Below, in pieces: positions 53,696 to 63,198 of a stretch of DNA of 64,000 nt. Both the position numbers and the translations under genes were made by a program. Under the pieces are notes generated by a model. That model worked only from the letters and a program-made list of their open reading frames with translations. It was not told where the DNA came from and searched no databases. The DNA is from an uncultured Bacteroidota bacterium. GTDB lineage: Bacteria > Bacteroidota > Bacteroidia > Flavobacteriales > Flavobacteriaceae. Location of the stretch: assembly GCA_902586435.1 (NCBI GenBank), contig CACIHJ010000001.1, positions 62,001 to 126,000 on the forward strand, written 5' to 3'. How positions within the stretch are numbered: the stretch's first letter is position 1; the number at the start of each line of letters is the position of its first letter.

Positions 53696-54420
53696 TCCTT
53701 TTCTGACTTTTTAGATGTTTTAATCTTCGTTTTATTAGCATTAACCTTCTTATTTACATCATTCTCGATATTATTTATCGCTTCTAATAAGTTTTCCATT
53801 TGCTGCTTTGATAATCCCCCTCCTTTTTCTTCATTGTCCTTTTGATCATTTGGTTTTTGATTCTTAGATTGCTCTTCTTCTTGGTTATCATTTTCTTTTT
53901 CCTGATCCTTATCTTTTTCTTCTGATTTATCTTCTTTTGATTCTTCGGAATCTTTATTATTATTTTGAGATTTATTTCTTTTATCTCCTTCAAGAAACTT
54001 TTTTGCTATTGCATAGTTATATCTTGTTTCATCATCTTCTGGATTATTTCTTAATGCATTTTTATAAGACTCCACAGCTTGTCCGTAATCCTTCTTTTTC
54101 ATATATGAATTTCCAAGATTATGAAATGCAGAGTGCTTCTCTAAATCAATATCTGAGTTTTTTTGAGTTTTAAAATATTCTTGAATTGCTTCATCATAAT
54201 TATTATTCTCAAATAAAACATTACCTAAATTATGGGATGCTCTTGTCTCTTTTTCAGAATTAGAAAGAGCTTTTCTATAGTTTATCTCAGCCTTATTATA
54301 TTCCTTACTAATTACATTTTTATTTCCCTTAAATGTGCTATTATCTCTTGTATCTTGAGAGTATAATCCTGACATTGATATTGAGAGGCAGATTATATAT
54401 TTTAAAATTCTATTTTTCAT
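53689..54420 (-). CDS. batC: BatC tetratricopeptide protein
   Basis: A 243-residue secreted or membrane-anchored protein. A signal peptide (about 1-21) precedes three TPR units ('YNKAEINYRKALSNSEKETR', 'SHNLGNVLFENNNYDEAI', 'FHNLGNSYMKKKDYGQAV') and a long Lys/Glu/Asn/Gln low-complexity region (about 155-205), ending in a short helical tail. BatC is the TPR partner of BatB in the operon. The low-complexity part creates a lysine-rich ORF in another frame that is not a gene. It overlaps batB by 11 bases. Confidence 0.9.
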   Translation of the reverse strand: MKNRILKYIICLSISMSGLYSQDTRDNSTFKGNKNVISKEYNKAEINYRKALSNSEKETRASHNLGNVLFENNNYDEAIQEYFKTQKNSDIDLEKHSAFHNLGNSYMKKKDYGQAVESYKNALRNNPEDDETRYNYAIAKKFLEGDKRNKSQNNNKDSEESKEDKSEEKDKDQEKENDNQEEEQSKNQKPNDQKDNEEKGGGLSKQQMENLLEAINNIENDVNKKVNANKTKIKTSKKSEKDW

Positions 54421-55444
54421 TAAACAAGTTTAATTTTTGTATCCATTTTGTCTTAGTTTCAAATAAAAATAAGTCAGCTATAATAAAAAATAAAGAAAGT
54501 GAAAGAAATAATTGGAACCTTTGTCTATAGTCAACAAATTTATTTGTTTCAAATTCAGTCTTATCAATTTCATTTAATTGATTTTTAATATTATCTAAAA
54601 CTATCTCTGTATCATTACCATCAAGATATATGCCATTAGATACTTTAGCCATTTTTTTTAAAATTTCTGAATTTCTCTTTGTTATAACAACCTGCCCATT
54701 AGCATCCTTTTTGTAAGAATCTATTACACCATTTATTTTCAATGGTATAGTTGCACCATTATCATCTCCAATTCCAACTGTCAGTAGATTGATCCCTTGA
54801 TCAGGAATTGATTGTACAACTTTCTGAGAAATATCATCATGATCTTCTCCATCTGAAAGCATAATTAGTACTCTATTTGTATCTGAGTTTTCATCAAAAA
54901 ATTTTATTGATAGGTTTAGAGCTGAGTCAATAGATGTACCCTGAGATGATAGAATATCTGTGTCTATCATCTGCAAAAAGTTTTTTGCTGATGCAAAATC
55001 AGTTGTTAGAGGAACTTGAGGGACAGCTTGTTCTGCATAAACTATAATTCCAACTCTATCGCTACCCAGAGAATTGATAATCTCAGAGATTAGACGTTTT
55101 GACTTTTGGAGTCTATTAGGAGCGACATCTTCTGCAAGCATACTTTTAGATATATCAAGAGCAAATACTATATCTACTCCTTCTCTTTTAACAGTTTTTA
55201 ATTCAGTCCCAATTTTTGGGTTAACAAGAGCTATTATAATGAAAAGTATAGCAAGTATCTCAAAAATCATTTTCAATTTTATCTTAAAGTTTGAACGATT
55301 TGGACTTAATTTTTCTAATAATTCACTTGAAGAAAAATTTTCTTGAGTTTTCTTTCTCCATAACATATATATTATATTAATAATTAAGAGAAATGGAATA
55401 ATTATTAGAAGATATAGATAATATGGAGAATCTAATTGATACAT
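54410..55444 (-). CDS. batB: BatB, von Willebrand factor A domain membrane protein
   Basis: A 344-residue protein has two N-terminal membrane helices (about 8-27 and 60-77), a VWA domain with an intact MIDAS start 'ALDISKSMLAEDV' and 'MLSDGEDHDD', and one C-terminal membrane helix. In the Bat system BatA and BatB are paired VWA proteins acting in the periplasm. It ends 11 bases inside the batC start and begins 2 bases after the batA stop. Confidence 0.93.
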   Translation of the reverse strand: MYQLDSPYYLYLLIIIPFLLIINIIYMLWRKKTQENFSSSELLEKLSPNRSNFKIKLKMIFEILAILFIIIALVNPKIGTELKTVKREGVDIVFALDISKSMLAEDVAPNRLQKSKRLISEIINSLGSDRVGIIVYAEQAVPQVPLTTDFASAKNFLQMIDTDILSSQGTSIDSALNLSIKFFDENSDTNRVLIMLSDGEDHDDISQKVVQSIPDQGINLLTVGIGDDNGATIPLKINGVIDSYKKDANGQVVITKRNSEILKKMAKVSNGIYLDGNDTEIVLDNIKNQLNEIDKTEFETNKFVDYRQRFQLFLSLSLFFIIADLFLFETKTKWIQKLNLFNEK

Positions 55445-55446
55445 AA

Positions 55447-56454
55447 TTAAATAAAACTTTTATATATAGTTTTTCTAGAAATAACTTCAATAGATAAGAA
55501 GATAAGAGCTATAATCGAGTATAACCTGTATTTTTCATCATAATTTGTATAGACTGTTTCATTTATTTCCGTTTTTTCTAATTTATTTATCTCTTCATAG
55601 ATATTTGCAAGCTCTAAATTATCGGTAGCCCTAAAATATCTTCCAGATGTCCTATCCGAAATATTCCTTAATAAATCTTCATCTATTTCAACATTAGTTA
55701 AGCTAAACTGGAACTCTCCGTTTGGGAGAATAGAAACAGGGGCAAGAGCTCTTCCATTACTTCCTAAACCAATTGTATAAGTTTTTATTTCATATTCTGC
55801 TGCTAATTCTGCAGCAATTCTAGGGTCAATGAAACCCGAATTATTGACTCCATCTGTTAGCAATATAATCACCTTACTTTTGGCTTCACTATCTTTTAAC
55901 CTGTTAACAGCAGTAGATAATCCCATTCCAATTGCTGTTCCATCTTCCAGTATAGGGTCATAACTTATTTCTGAAAGAACCTGTTTTATTATATTTTTAT
56001 CACTAGTTACTGGAGTTTTAGTATAACTCTCTGCTGCATATACAACAAGGCCTATTCGGTCATTTGGTCTATTATCAACAAAATTTGATGCAACATTTTT
56101 TAGTGCTGATAATCTATTGGGTTTTAAATCTTTTGCGAGCATACTAGAGGAAATATCAATAACCATAACAATATCTATCCCTCTAGTTGTTTTTATCCTA
56201 CTTGAGGTCTCTTTTGTTTGAGGTCTGGCTAAAGATATAATGATCAAAATAATTGCTAATAATCTTAAAACATATAAGACTGGTCTAATCTTGGCGATAT
56301 TAGTTTTATTTTCCTTTAAAACATCTGTTGATGGAAACTTCAGAGTAGCCTGAAGTTGTTTTGATATAATAACTAGATAATAGATTATGATTGGAACTAA
56401 AATCAATAATAATAAGAATCTAGGATTTGCGAAATAGGAATCAGTAAAAATCAT
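55447..56454 (-). CDS. batA: BatA, von Willebrand factor A domain membrane protein
   Basis: A 335-residue paralogue of BatB with the same layout: hydrophobic helices at about 10-30 and 58-77, a VWA domain with MIDAS 'VIDISSSMLAKDL' and 'LLTDGVNNSGFIDP', and a C-terminal membrane helix at about 310-326. It overlaps the preceding gene by 4 bases (ATGA). Order and sequence support BatA rather than BatB. Confidence 0.93.
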   Translation of the reverse strand: MIFTDSYFANPRFLLLLILVPIIIYYLVIISKQLQATLKFPSTDVLKENKTNIAKIRPVLYVLRLLAIILIIISLARPQTKETSSRIKTTRGIDIVMVIDISSSMLAKDLKPNRLSALKNVASNFVDNRPNDRIGLVVYAAESYTKTPVTSDKNIIKQVLSEISYDPILEDGTAIGMGLSTAVNRLKDSEAKSKVIILLTDGVNNSGFIDPRIAAELAAEYEIKTYTIGLGSNGRALAPVSILPNGEFQFSLTNVEIDEDLLRNISDRTSGRYFRATDNLELANIYEEINKLEKTEINETVYTNYDEKYRLYSIIALIFLSIEVISRKTIYKSFI

Positions 56455-58034
56455 AGCTCTTTAATTATATTTAAACTTTCTAATATTCTTCTTTCAATCT
56501 TATCTGAGTATCTATCTTCTTTAAGGTATATGATAGTAATAGAAATAGTAACTTGATCATATGGAAAAATAATAGATGTATAGCTTGACCTAACTTCACT
56601 AGTATTTTCACCAAAATCTAAGCTTCCATAAAACTTATAGCCAGTATCCCCAGATTTTATTGTAAATGATTCATCATTCATTAAGATATTTTTTGCACCT
56701 AAATCCTGAAGTTTTTCCAGAGAATTATTTAATAACGTATTTAAATCAGAAACCTGCTGACCTTTGATTACATCATTAAATCTTAATTCAATAAAAAAAG
56801 GATCTGTTGAGTTTCCAAAATTAAATTTAGTTATTCCTAGAGTATCTTTAGATCTAGATAATATTTCAGGTGTTTGAATCTCAACAGGAGGAGAACCATA
56901 TTGACTAGAATACCATTGCTTCGCATATAGTTTTCTAGTTGGATGAAGTAATAGTGTGTCTCTTACTGGATAGTATCCAAAGAATATAAATGAAAATAAC
57001 AAAACTGATAAAACAGCACCTGTAAATATATAGGCTAACTTTTTTAATTTGAAACCATCATTTTCTTGTTTGTTGTAAGTTGTTAATTTCTCAGCATCAA
57101 TTTCTAATTCAATTTCTTTTAGATGGTAATCATTAACTGTTTTTATAAAGCTAGAAATAGTTTTGATATCATTAGATACCTCGTTTTTTGACGGTAGGGA
57201 CTTAGCAAATTTAATTAAGTCCGATTTAGTGAATAATTTTTCAAGATCTTTAAAATTATTATTTTCTATATTATATTTTTTATTATCAGAGAATACTTTG
57301 ATTCTAATTAATAGTTCACTTGATGTGCTTTCCAATGCAGGGATTTGAAATTGTGATTCTAGATACTCCCTTAAGGAATCAACTAGATTAGTGTAGAATT
57401 CTTTAAACTCATTTTGATTTTTTGGTGATATAGACTTTAATTTGTTAATTCTTTTTATTGCAATCTCATAGAAAGACTCATTATCATCTAAATTACTACG
57501 TGAGCTCTCTTTTGATCTTTTTGATATAAAATACCAGAGAGCTAATGATATTAGCAAAAGAGAAAATATAACTGTGAAAATATTGGTATAATTCCTTTTA
57601 ATAGGTATAATAGGTTTTATATTATATAAATTCTGCTTAAGAGTATCTACTTCAACATCATTAATAGTTATAAGCAAAGAGTCAGAAAATTTAATTGCAG
57701 TATCGAACAATATTTTCTGTGGAGGTATCCAAAATTCACCAGGCTCAAAATTAATTAAAGAGTATTTTTTAATAATTGAGAATTTGTCAGTATCATTGAT
57801 TGTATCTGTTTCAAATGATTCTAAAACCTCAAAAGGCAAGAAGTTTGGCTTTTCAGAAAACTTGATATCATACTTATTTTTAAGAGAGATTTTAATAGAG
57901 TAATCTATTTTTTCTCCAATCTTAAAACTTGTTGTATCTAATTGACTTTCAATCTGAATAGAAGGATCAAAACTTGCTGATTGGGCAAACAATATTCCGC
58001 TGTTAAGAATTAATATGAGGAATACCTTTTTCAT
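56451..58034 (-). CDS. Uncharacterised Bat-operon membrane protein (BatD-like N terminus)
   Basis: A 527-residue protein sits between DUF58 and batA. It has a signal peptide (about 1-18), a beta-sandwich domain (about 25-135, 'IQIESQLDTTSFKIGEKIDY'), a membrane helix (about 150-170), a cytosolic helical region like the tails of DUF4381/BatD proteins (about 185-320), a second membrane helix (about 335-352) and a C-terminal mixed domain. Proteins of this layout hold this position in flavobacterial Bat operons; the function is unknown. The last 150 residues, with 'GTTGY'-like beta pattern ('SGDTGYKFYGSLDFG'), resemble no domain I can name. Confidence 0.8.
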   Translation of the reverse strand: MKKVFLILILNSGILFAQSASFDPSIQIESQLDTTSFKIGEKIDYSIKISLKNKYDIKFSEKPNFLPFEVLESFETDTINDTDKFSIIKKYSLINFEPGEFWIPPQKILFDTAIKFSDSLLITINDVEVDTLKQNLYNIKPIIPIKRNYTNIFTVIFSLLLISLALWYFISKRSKESSRSNLDDNESFYEIAIKRINKLKSISPKNQNEFKEFYTNLVDSLREYLESQFQIPALESTSSELLIRIKVFSDNKKYNIENNNFKDLEKLFTKSDLIKFAKSLPSKNEVSNDIKTISSFIKTVNDYHLKEIELEIDAEKLTTYNKQENDGFKLKKLAYIFTGAVLSVLLFSFIFFGYYPVRDTLLLHPTRKLYAKQWYSSQYGSPPVEIQTPEILSRSKDTLGITKFNFGNSTDPFFIELRFNDVIKGQQVSDLNTLLNNSLEKLQDLGAKNILMNDESFTIKSGDTGYKFYGSLDFGENTSEVRSSYTSIIFPYDQVTISITIIYLKEDRYSDKIERRILESLNIIKEL

Positions 58035-58900
58035 TATGCTCTTAATTTGAAATATCCTAAAAGTTTTTTAACATAGCTCTCATCAACACGACAATCTATT
58101 ACTCCTGCTCCGTTTTTTTTAAATAAACTGTGAAAATGTTTAATATTTCTTTTATAATTACTCTTATAATTCTCCCTTACTCTTCTGGAATTAGTGTCAA
58201 TCCATTCAAGTTGACCTGATTCCGCATCAACTATTGGAACTATTCCTATTTTTGGGATTTCAGTTTCTTTTATATCATAAACTCTAATACCCGTAAGATC
58301 AAATTTCTTGGATGCAAGTTTTAGAGACTTATCATATTTTTCATCAATAAAATCAGAAAGCATGAAGACAATTGCTTTTTTTTGAATTACGTTTAATAAA
58401 AACCTTAAAGATGAGTCAATATTAGTCTTTATACTATTGGGAGTAAATTCGATTAGCTCTCTAATAATTCTGAGAATATGTGATTTACCTTTATTTGGTG
58501 GAACAAATAGTTCAACTTTATCAGAGAATAATATTGCTCCAACTTTATCATTATTTTTTAAAGCAGAAAAAGCTAGTGTTGCAGCTATTTCAGTTATTAT
58601 TTCTTTTTTTAATTTATTCTTTGTTGCAAATAATTCAGAACCACTGACATCAACTAGGAGCATTACCGTTAATTCTCTCTCTTCTTCAAAAATTTTTATA
58701 AATGGCGAATTGTATCTTGCTGTAACATTCCAATCTATCGATCTAATATCATCTCCAAATTCATACTTTCTAACTTCACTAAAGGTCATACCTCTTCCTT
58801 TGAAGGTACTTAAATACTCCCCGCCAAAAAGGTTGTCGCTTAAGCGCCTACTCTTGATTTCAATTTTCCTTACTTTCTTAAGTAGTTCTTTTGTATCCAT
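58034..58900 (-). CDS. DUF58 domain protein (MoxR partner)
   Basis: A 288-residue soluble protein has the DUF58 signature 'EVRKYEFGDDIRSIDWNVTAR' spread over about 43-63, followed by a VWA-like region with 'VDVSGSELFATKN' and 'FMLSDFIDE'. DUF58 proteins are adaptors or substrates of MoxR AAA+ ATPases. It abuts the next gene (one shared base) and starts 7 bases after the moxR stop. Confidence 0.93.
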   Translation of the reverse strand: MDTKELLKKVRKIEIKSRRLSDNLFGGEYLSTFKGRGMTFSEVRKYEFGDDIRSIDWNVTARYNSPFIKIFEEERELTVMLLVDVSGSELFATKNKLKKEIITEIAATLAFSALKNNDKVGAILFSDKVELFVPPNKGKSHILRIIRELIEFTPNSIKTNIDSSLRFLLNVIQKKAIVFMLSDFIDEKYDKSLKLASKKFDLTGIRVYDIKETEIPKIGIVPIVDAESGQLEWIDTNSRRVRENYKSNYKRNIKHFHSLFKKNGAGVIDCRVDESYVKKLLGYFKLRA

Positions 58901-58907
58901 AATTCTA

Positions 58908-59903
58908 TTATGGGACCTCTATAGTATTTATAATCTTTGTTATTAAATCTTCAGTAGAAACATTTTCTGCCTCAGCTTCATAAGTTAGCCCTATTCTATG
59001 TCTAAGAACATCATGAACAACTTCTCTAACATCTTCTGGTATAACATATCCTCGATGTTTAATAAATGCATAGCATTTTGAAGCAAGAGCCAAATTTATA
59101 CTACCTCTCGGAGATGCACCAAATGAAATTAATGGTGATATATCATCAAGTTTATATTTATCAGGATATCTAGTACAAAAGATTAAATCTAGTATATACT
59201 TTTCAATCTTTTCATCCATATAGACTTCTTGAATAGCTTCTTGTGCAGTTAATATTTGCTTTGTGGAGACTACGGGTTTTATCTTATCCACAGATTTATT
59301 AAGGTTTAAATTAATTATTTTCTGTTCCTCATCAATTTCTGGATAGTCTACAACAACCTTAAGCATAAATCGGTCTATTTGAGCCTCTGGTAAAGGGTAT
59401 GTGCCTTCTTGTTCTACAGGGTTTTGAGTAGCCATAACTAAGAAAGGATCAGAGAGTTTAAAAGTCTTATCACCAATAGTAACTTGCTTCTCCTGCATAG
59501 CCTCAAGAAGAGCAGATTGAACTTTTGCTGGAGCTCTATTAATTTCATCTGATAAAACAAAATTTGCAAAAACAGGACCCTTTTTTATAGAAAAGTCTCC
59601 CTCTTTCATATTATATATCATTGTTCCAATTACATCTGCAGGCAAAAGATCAGGGGTGAACTGAATACGATGGAAAGTTCCTTTTACAGCATCACTAAGG
59701 CTATTTATAGCTAAGGTCTTGGCTAAACCTGGAACTCCTTCCAATAAAACGTGTCCTTTCCCTAATAGTCCTATTAAAAGCCTTTCAATCATTTTCTTTT
59801 GACCAATAATTTTTTTATTAATCTCCATTGTAAGAAGATCAATAAAAGCACTCTCCTTCTTTATTTTTTCATCTTTTTTACTTAAATCTATTTTGTCTTT
59901 CAT
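58908..59903 (-). CDS. moxR: MoxR-family AAA+ ATPase
   Basis: A cytosolic chaperone-like ATPase that heads the Bat operon and presumably remodels the VWA proteins encoded downstream. Walker A 'LEGVPGLAKT', Walker B region 'LSDEINRAPAKVQSALLEA', 'EQVTIGDKTF'-type sensor segment, 'MATQNPVEQEGTYPLPEAQ' and 'SFGASPRGSINLALASKCYA' are diagnostic; 331 residues is normal. The 96-base gap to hflX holds a promoter-like TTG-N19-TATTTTTT. Confidence 0.95.
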   Translation of the reverse strand: MKDKIDLSKKDEKIKKESAFIDLLTMEINKKIIGQKKMIERLLIGLLGKGHVLLEGVPGLAKTLAINSLSDAVKGTFHRIQFTPDLLPADVIGTMIYNMKEGDFSIKKGPVFANFVLSDEINRAPAKVQSALLEAMQEKQVTIGDKTFKLSDPFLVMATQNPVEQEGTYPLPEAQIDRFMLKVVVDYPEIDEEQKIINLNLNKSVDKIKPVVSTKQILTAQEAIQEVYMDEKIEKYILDLIFCTRYPDKYKLDDISPLISFGASPRGSINLALASKCYAFIKHRGYVIPEDVREVVHDVLRHRIGLTYEAEAENVSTEDLITKIINTIEVP

Positions 59904-59933
59904 CTCTAAATTGATTAAATGAGCACAAATTTT

Positions 59934-59963
59934 AAAAAATATTTAAAACATCACTGTTAACAA
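59934..59963 (-). promoter_or_regulatory. Putative promoter of the moxR-bat operon
   Basis: On the minus strand TTG (59963-59961), a 19-base spacer and TATTTTTT (59941-59934; one mismatch to TAnnTTTG) lie 30 bases upstream of the moxR ATG. The -33 part is inside an inverted repeat TTAAC-AATTG-GTTAA (59957-59971), a possible operator. Confidence 0.35.
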
Positions 59964-59999
59964 TTGGTTAAAATATCAATATTTACAGTCATTACAAAA

Positions 60000-61211
60000 C
60001 TATGACTTTGAAAAATATTCAGGGTATAAGTAATCATTTTTTGGATAATGACTCATATCTACTTGCTTTATTATTTGATAGATTTGCTTTTTAAAATTTT
60101 CTATATTAAGCTTTCTTGTAGCTGAAATAAATAGAGCCTTCCCTCCTGTTTTATTCATCCAAGTATTTCTCCATTGCACTAATGATATATTATCTCCATT
60201 TTCTGAAAGTAATCTTTTCCTTTCTACAAAATCGTCATTATTATAATTATCTATTTTATTAAAGACCATAAGGGTATACTTGTTATGGCAATTAATCTCA
60301 TGCAATATTTTGTTTACTGAGGCAATATGTTCTTCAAAACTAATGTGAGATATATCAACTACATGAAGAAGGATATCTGCATCTTTAACTTCCTGAAGAG
60401 TACTTTTAAACGACTCGATTAATTGAGTAGGCAATTTTCTTATAAATCCCACAGTATCCGTTAAAAGAAAAGGCAGTGTATTAATTACAACTTTTCTAAC
60501 GGTAGTATCTAATGTAGCGAAAAGCTTATCTTCAGCAAATACATTAGTTTTTGAAATAAGGTTCATTATTGTTGATTTGCCAACATTTGTATAACCCACT
60601 ATAGCAACTTTAACTAATGAGCCTCTGTTTCCTCTTTGTACTTTCATTTGTTTATCAATAACCGTTAACTTTTTTTTCAATAAAGAGATTTTATCTCTAA
60701 CTATTCTTCTATCGGTTTCAATCTCTGTCTCACCAGGACCTCTCATTCCTATTCCACCCCTTTGTCTTTCAAGGTGAGTCCATAAACCTTTTAACCTAGG
60801 CAACAGATACTCATATTGAGCTAATTCAACCTGAGTCTTCGCATAGCTTGTTTTAGCTCTTTGAGCAAAAATATCTAAAATCAAAGCAGTTCTATCTAGG
60901 ATTTTACATTTTAAAAATCTTTCAATATTTGCTTGTTGAGTTGGTGAAAGTTCATCATCAAAAACAATCATTGAGACTTTATTGTTATTAATAAACTCTC
61001 TAATGTCTGCCATTTTACCCTTTCCAATAAAAAATTTTGGATTTGGATTTACAACCTTCTGTTTAAATTTCTTAACAACTTTACCGCCTGCAGTTCTAGT
61101 TAAAAATTCTAACTCTTCTAGGTATTCATTTAATTTAAATTCATCTTGGCTAGAATTAGTAACTCCAACTAATACTGTATTTTCAAAATTAGATTTTTTT
61201 AAGTCAAGCAT
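60000..61211 (-). CDS. hflX: GTPase HflX
   Basis: Ribosome-binding GTPase, known to split stalled or heat-damaged ribosomes. The N-terminal HflX domain shows 'FIGKGKMADIREFI', 'VFDDELSPTQQANIE' and 'RQRGGIGMRGPGETEIETDR'. The G domain has G1 'VGYTNVGKST', G3 'DTVGFIRKLP' and G4 'NKID'. At 403 residues it is complete. The stop codon is followed, on the minus strand, by the moxR promoter region. lpxH ends 1 base upstream, so hflX is probably the third gene of metB-lpxH-hflX. Confidence 0.95.
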   Translation of the reverse strand: MLDLKKSNFENTVLVGVTNSSQDEFKLNEYLEELEFLTRTAGGKVVKKFKQKVVNPNPKFFIGKGKMADIREFINNNKVSMIVFDDELSPTQQANIERFLKCKILDRTALILDIFAQRAKTSYAKTQVELAQYEYLLPRLKGLWTHLERQRGGIGMRGPGETEIETDRRIVRDKISLLKKKLTVIDKQMKVQRGNRGSLVKVAIVGYTNVGKSTIMNLISKTNVFAEDKLFATLDTTVRKVVINTLPFLLTDTVGFIRKLPTQLIESFKSTLQEVKDADILLHVVDISHISFEEHIASVNKILHEINCHNKYTLMVFNKIDNYNNDDFVERKRLLSENGDNISLVQWRNTWMNKTGGKALFISATRKLNIENFKKQIYQIIKQVDMSHYPKNDYLYPEYFSKS

Positions 61212-61212
61212 T

Positions 61213-61971
61213 TTAAGGATTAAAAGTTCTTAAATTAAAATTTTTACCATCGAATACACCGAAGGTATAATGTGATATCCAATCTCCTAAGTTTATATAT
61301 TTTGATTTATTTTTTAAAGAATGAGTTATTGGAAGATGTCTATGGCCAAAAATAAAATAATCAATATGCTCTTTATCTAATTTTCTTTTACAGTATCTTA
61401 TCAGCCATTCATTTTCTTCGCCTTTAAAGCTCAGATCTTTTTCTCCAGAGATTAACTTATTTTTTTGAGAAAAATACTTTCCAAGAGAAATTCCAATATC
61501 AGGGTGTATGAGTTTAAATATCCATATAAAGAAGGGATTTGATAATATAAACTTCATTCTTTTATATCCTTTATCGCCAGGGCCTAAACCATCACCATGT
61601 CCAATAAAAAAGGACTTAGAATTAAATACAAAGACTTCAGGCTTTTTAAAAACTTTAATTCCTAATTCTTTTTCAAAATAATCATTCATCCAATAATCAT
61701 GATTCCCAACAAAAAAATAAATTTTTATTCCCATATCTGATAATTCAGCTAGCTTTCCAAGTGTTCTAGTAAAACCCTTAGGAACAGAATGTTTATACTC
61801 AAACCAGAAATCAAATAAATCTCCAAGTAAAAAAATTATTTCAGCATCTTCTTTTATACTATCAAGCCACAAAATAAATTTTCTTTCTCTAATTCGACTT
61901 TCTTTGTCTGAAGGAGCTCCAAGGTGATTATCTGAAGCAAAGTAAATTTTTTTATCTTTTAAAATATCCAT
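61213..61971 (-). CDS. lpxH: UDP-2,3-diacylglucosamine diphosphatase LpxH
   Basis: Manganese-dependent metallophosphoesterase that makes lipid X for lipid A synthesis at the inner membrane. The calcineurin-type motifs are 'FASDNHLGAPSD', 'FLLGDLFDFWFEY', 'FVGNHDYWMNDYF', 'IGHGDGLGPGDKGYKRM' and 'FGHRHLPIT'. The 252 residues fit the LpxH/YbbF group of Bacteroidota. It shares one base with metB and is followed after one base by hflX. Its substrate is used by LpxB (10446-11546). Confidence 0.92.
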   Translation of the reverse strand: MDILKDKKIYFASDNHLGAPSDKESRIRERKFILWLDSIKEDAEIIFLLGDLFDFWFEYKHSVPKGFTRTLGKLAELSDMGIKIYFFVGNHDYWMNDYFEKELGIKVFKKPEVFVFNSKSFFIGHGDGLGPGDKGYKRMKFILSNPFFIWIFKLIHPDIGISLGKYFSQKNKLISGEKDLSFKGEENEWLIRYCKRKLDKEHIDYFIFGHRHLPITHSLKNKSKYINLGDWISHYTFGVFDGKNFNLRTFNP

Positions 61972-63122
61972 TATCCTATTGCTTGCTTAAGATCCTCAAT
62001 CAAATCATCTACATCTTCTATCCCAACACTTAATCTCAAAAGAGAATCTACAAGTCCTGATTTTTTTCTATCCTCTGGTGTTATTGAAGAATGAGTCATA
62101 CTTGCAGGATGACAACATAAACTCTCTACTCCCCCAAGAGACTCAGCTAAAGTGAATAGTTTTAATTTTTCTGCTATCTTTTTTGCAGTTTTAAAATTTG
62201 ATTTTTTTGGAATAAATGAGACAATCCCCCCAAAATCTTTCATTTGTTTTTTAGCAATTATGTGATTAGTATGATTTGTGAAACCAGGCCAGTATACCTT
62301 TACTATTTTAGGATTACGTTTTAAAAAATTTGCAATCTTCCTTGCGTTTTCAGAGTGCCTTTTCATCCTAACGTGTAGAGTTTTAATCCCCCTTAGAGTC
62401 AAGAAGCAATCCATTGGTCCAGGAGTAGCTCCAGATGCATTTTGTATAAATGATAATCTTTTATGTAGACTTTTACTATTTATTACAATAGCCCCAATTA
62501 TCACATCACTATGACCTGCTATATATTTAGTCGCAGAATGAATTATTATATCAGCTCCTAAATCTAAAGGTCTTTGGAGATAAGGAGAGGCAAAAGTATT
62601 ATCAACACATAAAAGGATATTATTTCTTTTGGATAATTTTGCAAGAGATTTAATATCAATTATATTCATCATTGGATTTGTTGGTGTTTCAAGCCATATA
62701 AGTCTAGTTTTTTTTGTGATACTATCTTCAATGTTTTTTATATCCTCCATATTAACAAAATGAAATTTGATATCATACTTCTGAAATATTTTTTTAAATA
62801 ACCTGTAGCTTCCTCCATATAAATCATTCGTAGAGATTACTTCGTCTCCTGGTTTTAATGTTTTTAAAAGTGCATCAATAGCTGCTAGTCCTGAGGAAAA
62901 TGCTAAACCATATTTTCCATTCTCTAAAGAGGCTATAGAATTTTCAAGATTTGTTCTTGTTGGATTATGAGTCCTACTATATTCATAGCCTTTATGCTTG
63001 CCAGGAGAGGATTGAGCATAAGTTGAAGTTTGGTAAATCGGGGTCATTACAGAATTATATGCAGGATCTAAGATCTGCCCTCCATGAATTGCCTTAGTAT
63101 TAAATTTCATTTTTTTCTTCAT
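61971..63122 (-). CDS. metB: Cystathionine gamma-synthase / gamma-lyase family PLP enzyme
   Basis: A 383-residue Cys/Met-metabolism PLP enzyme. The PLP Lys lies in 'IIHSATKYIAGHSDVI'; 'YQTSTYAQSSPGKHKGYEYSR', 'SSGLAAIDALL', 'VDNTFASPYLQRPLDLGAD' and 'SLGGVESLCCHPASMTHSSI' are family signatures. Gamma-synthase (methionine synthesis) and gamma-lyase (cysteine formation) cannot be told apart reliably from sequence; the symbol is the most usual annotation. It is first gene of the metB-lpxH-hflX unit. Confidence 0.88.
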   Translation of the reverse strand: MKKKMKFNTKAIHGGQILDPAYNSVMTPIYQTSTYAQSSPGKHKGYEYSRTHNPTRTNLENSIASLENGKYGLAFSSGLAAIDALLKTLKPGDEVISTNDLYGGSYRLFKKIFQKYDIKFHFVNMEDIKNIEDSITKKTRLIWLETPTNPMMNIIDIKSLAKLSKRNNILLCVDNTFASPYLQRPLDLGADIIIHSATKYIAGHSDVIIGAIVINSKSLHKRLSFIQNASGATPGPMDCFLTLRGIKTLHVRMKRHSENARKIANFLKRNPKIVKVYWPGFTNHTNHIIAKKQMKDFGGIVSFIPKKSNFKTAKKIAEKLKLFTLAESLGGVESLCCHPASMTHSSITPEDRKKSGLVDSLLRLSVGIEDVDDLIEDLKQAIG

Positions 63123-63127
63123 GTAGA

Positions 63128-63135
63128 CAAAGATA
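63128..63135 (-). promoter_or_regulatory. Putative -7 promoter box of metB
   Basis: The minus strand reads TATCTTTG, a perfect TAnnTTTG match, ending 5 bases before the metB ATG, so the transcript would be nearly leaderless. No -33 TTTG at the usual spacing. Confidence 0.4.
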
Positions 63136-63198
63136 AAGATATTGGAATATAGTGTGTGGTTATATTAAAATCATTTTCTTTGCTTCTGAAATCTTAAC

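Noticed and set aside
53784-53993. Lysine/isoleucine-rich ORF on the minus strand
   Set aside because: It is a frame-shifted reading of the low-complexity Lys/Glu region of batC.
58437-58946. 169-codon plus-strand ORF across DUF58 and moxR
   Set aside because: It is antisense to two well-supported genes, has Ser/Leu-rich composition typical of antisense frames, and no domain.
63123-63198. Possible SAM-type riboswitch before metB
   Set aside because: The 76-base divergent gap is too short, and a perfect -7 box lies 5 bases from the metB ATG, leaving no leader for an aptamer.
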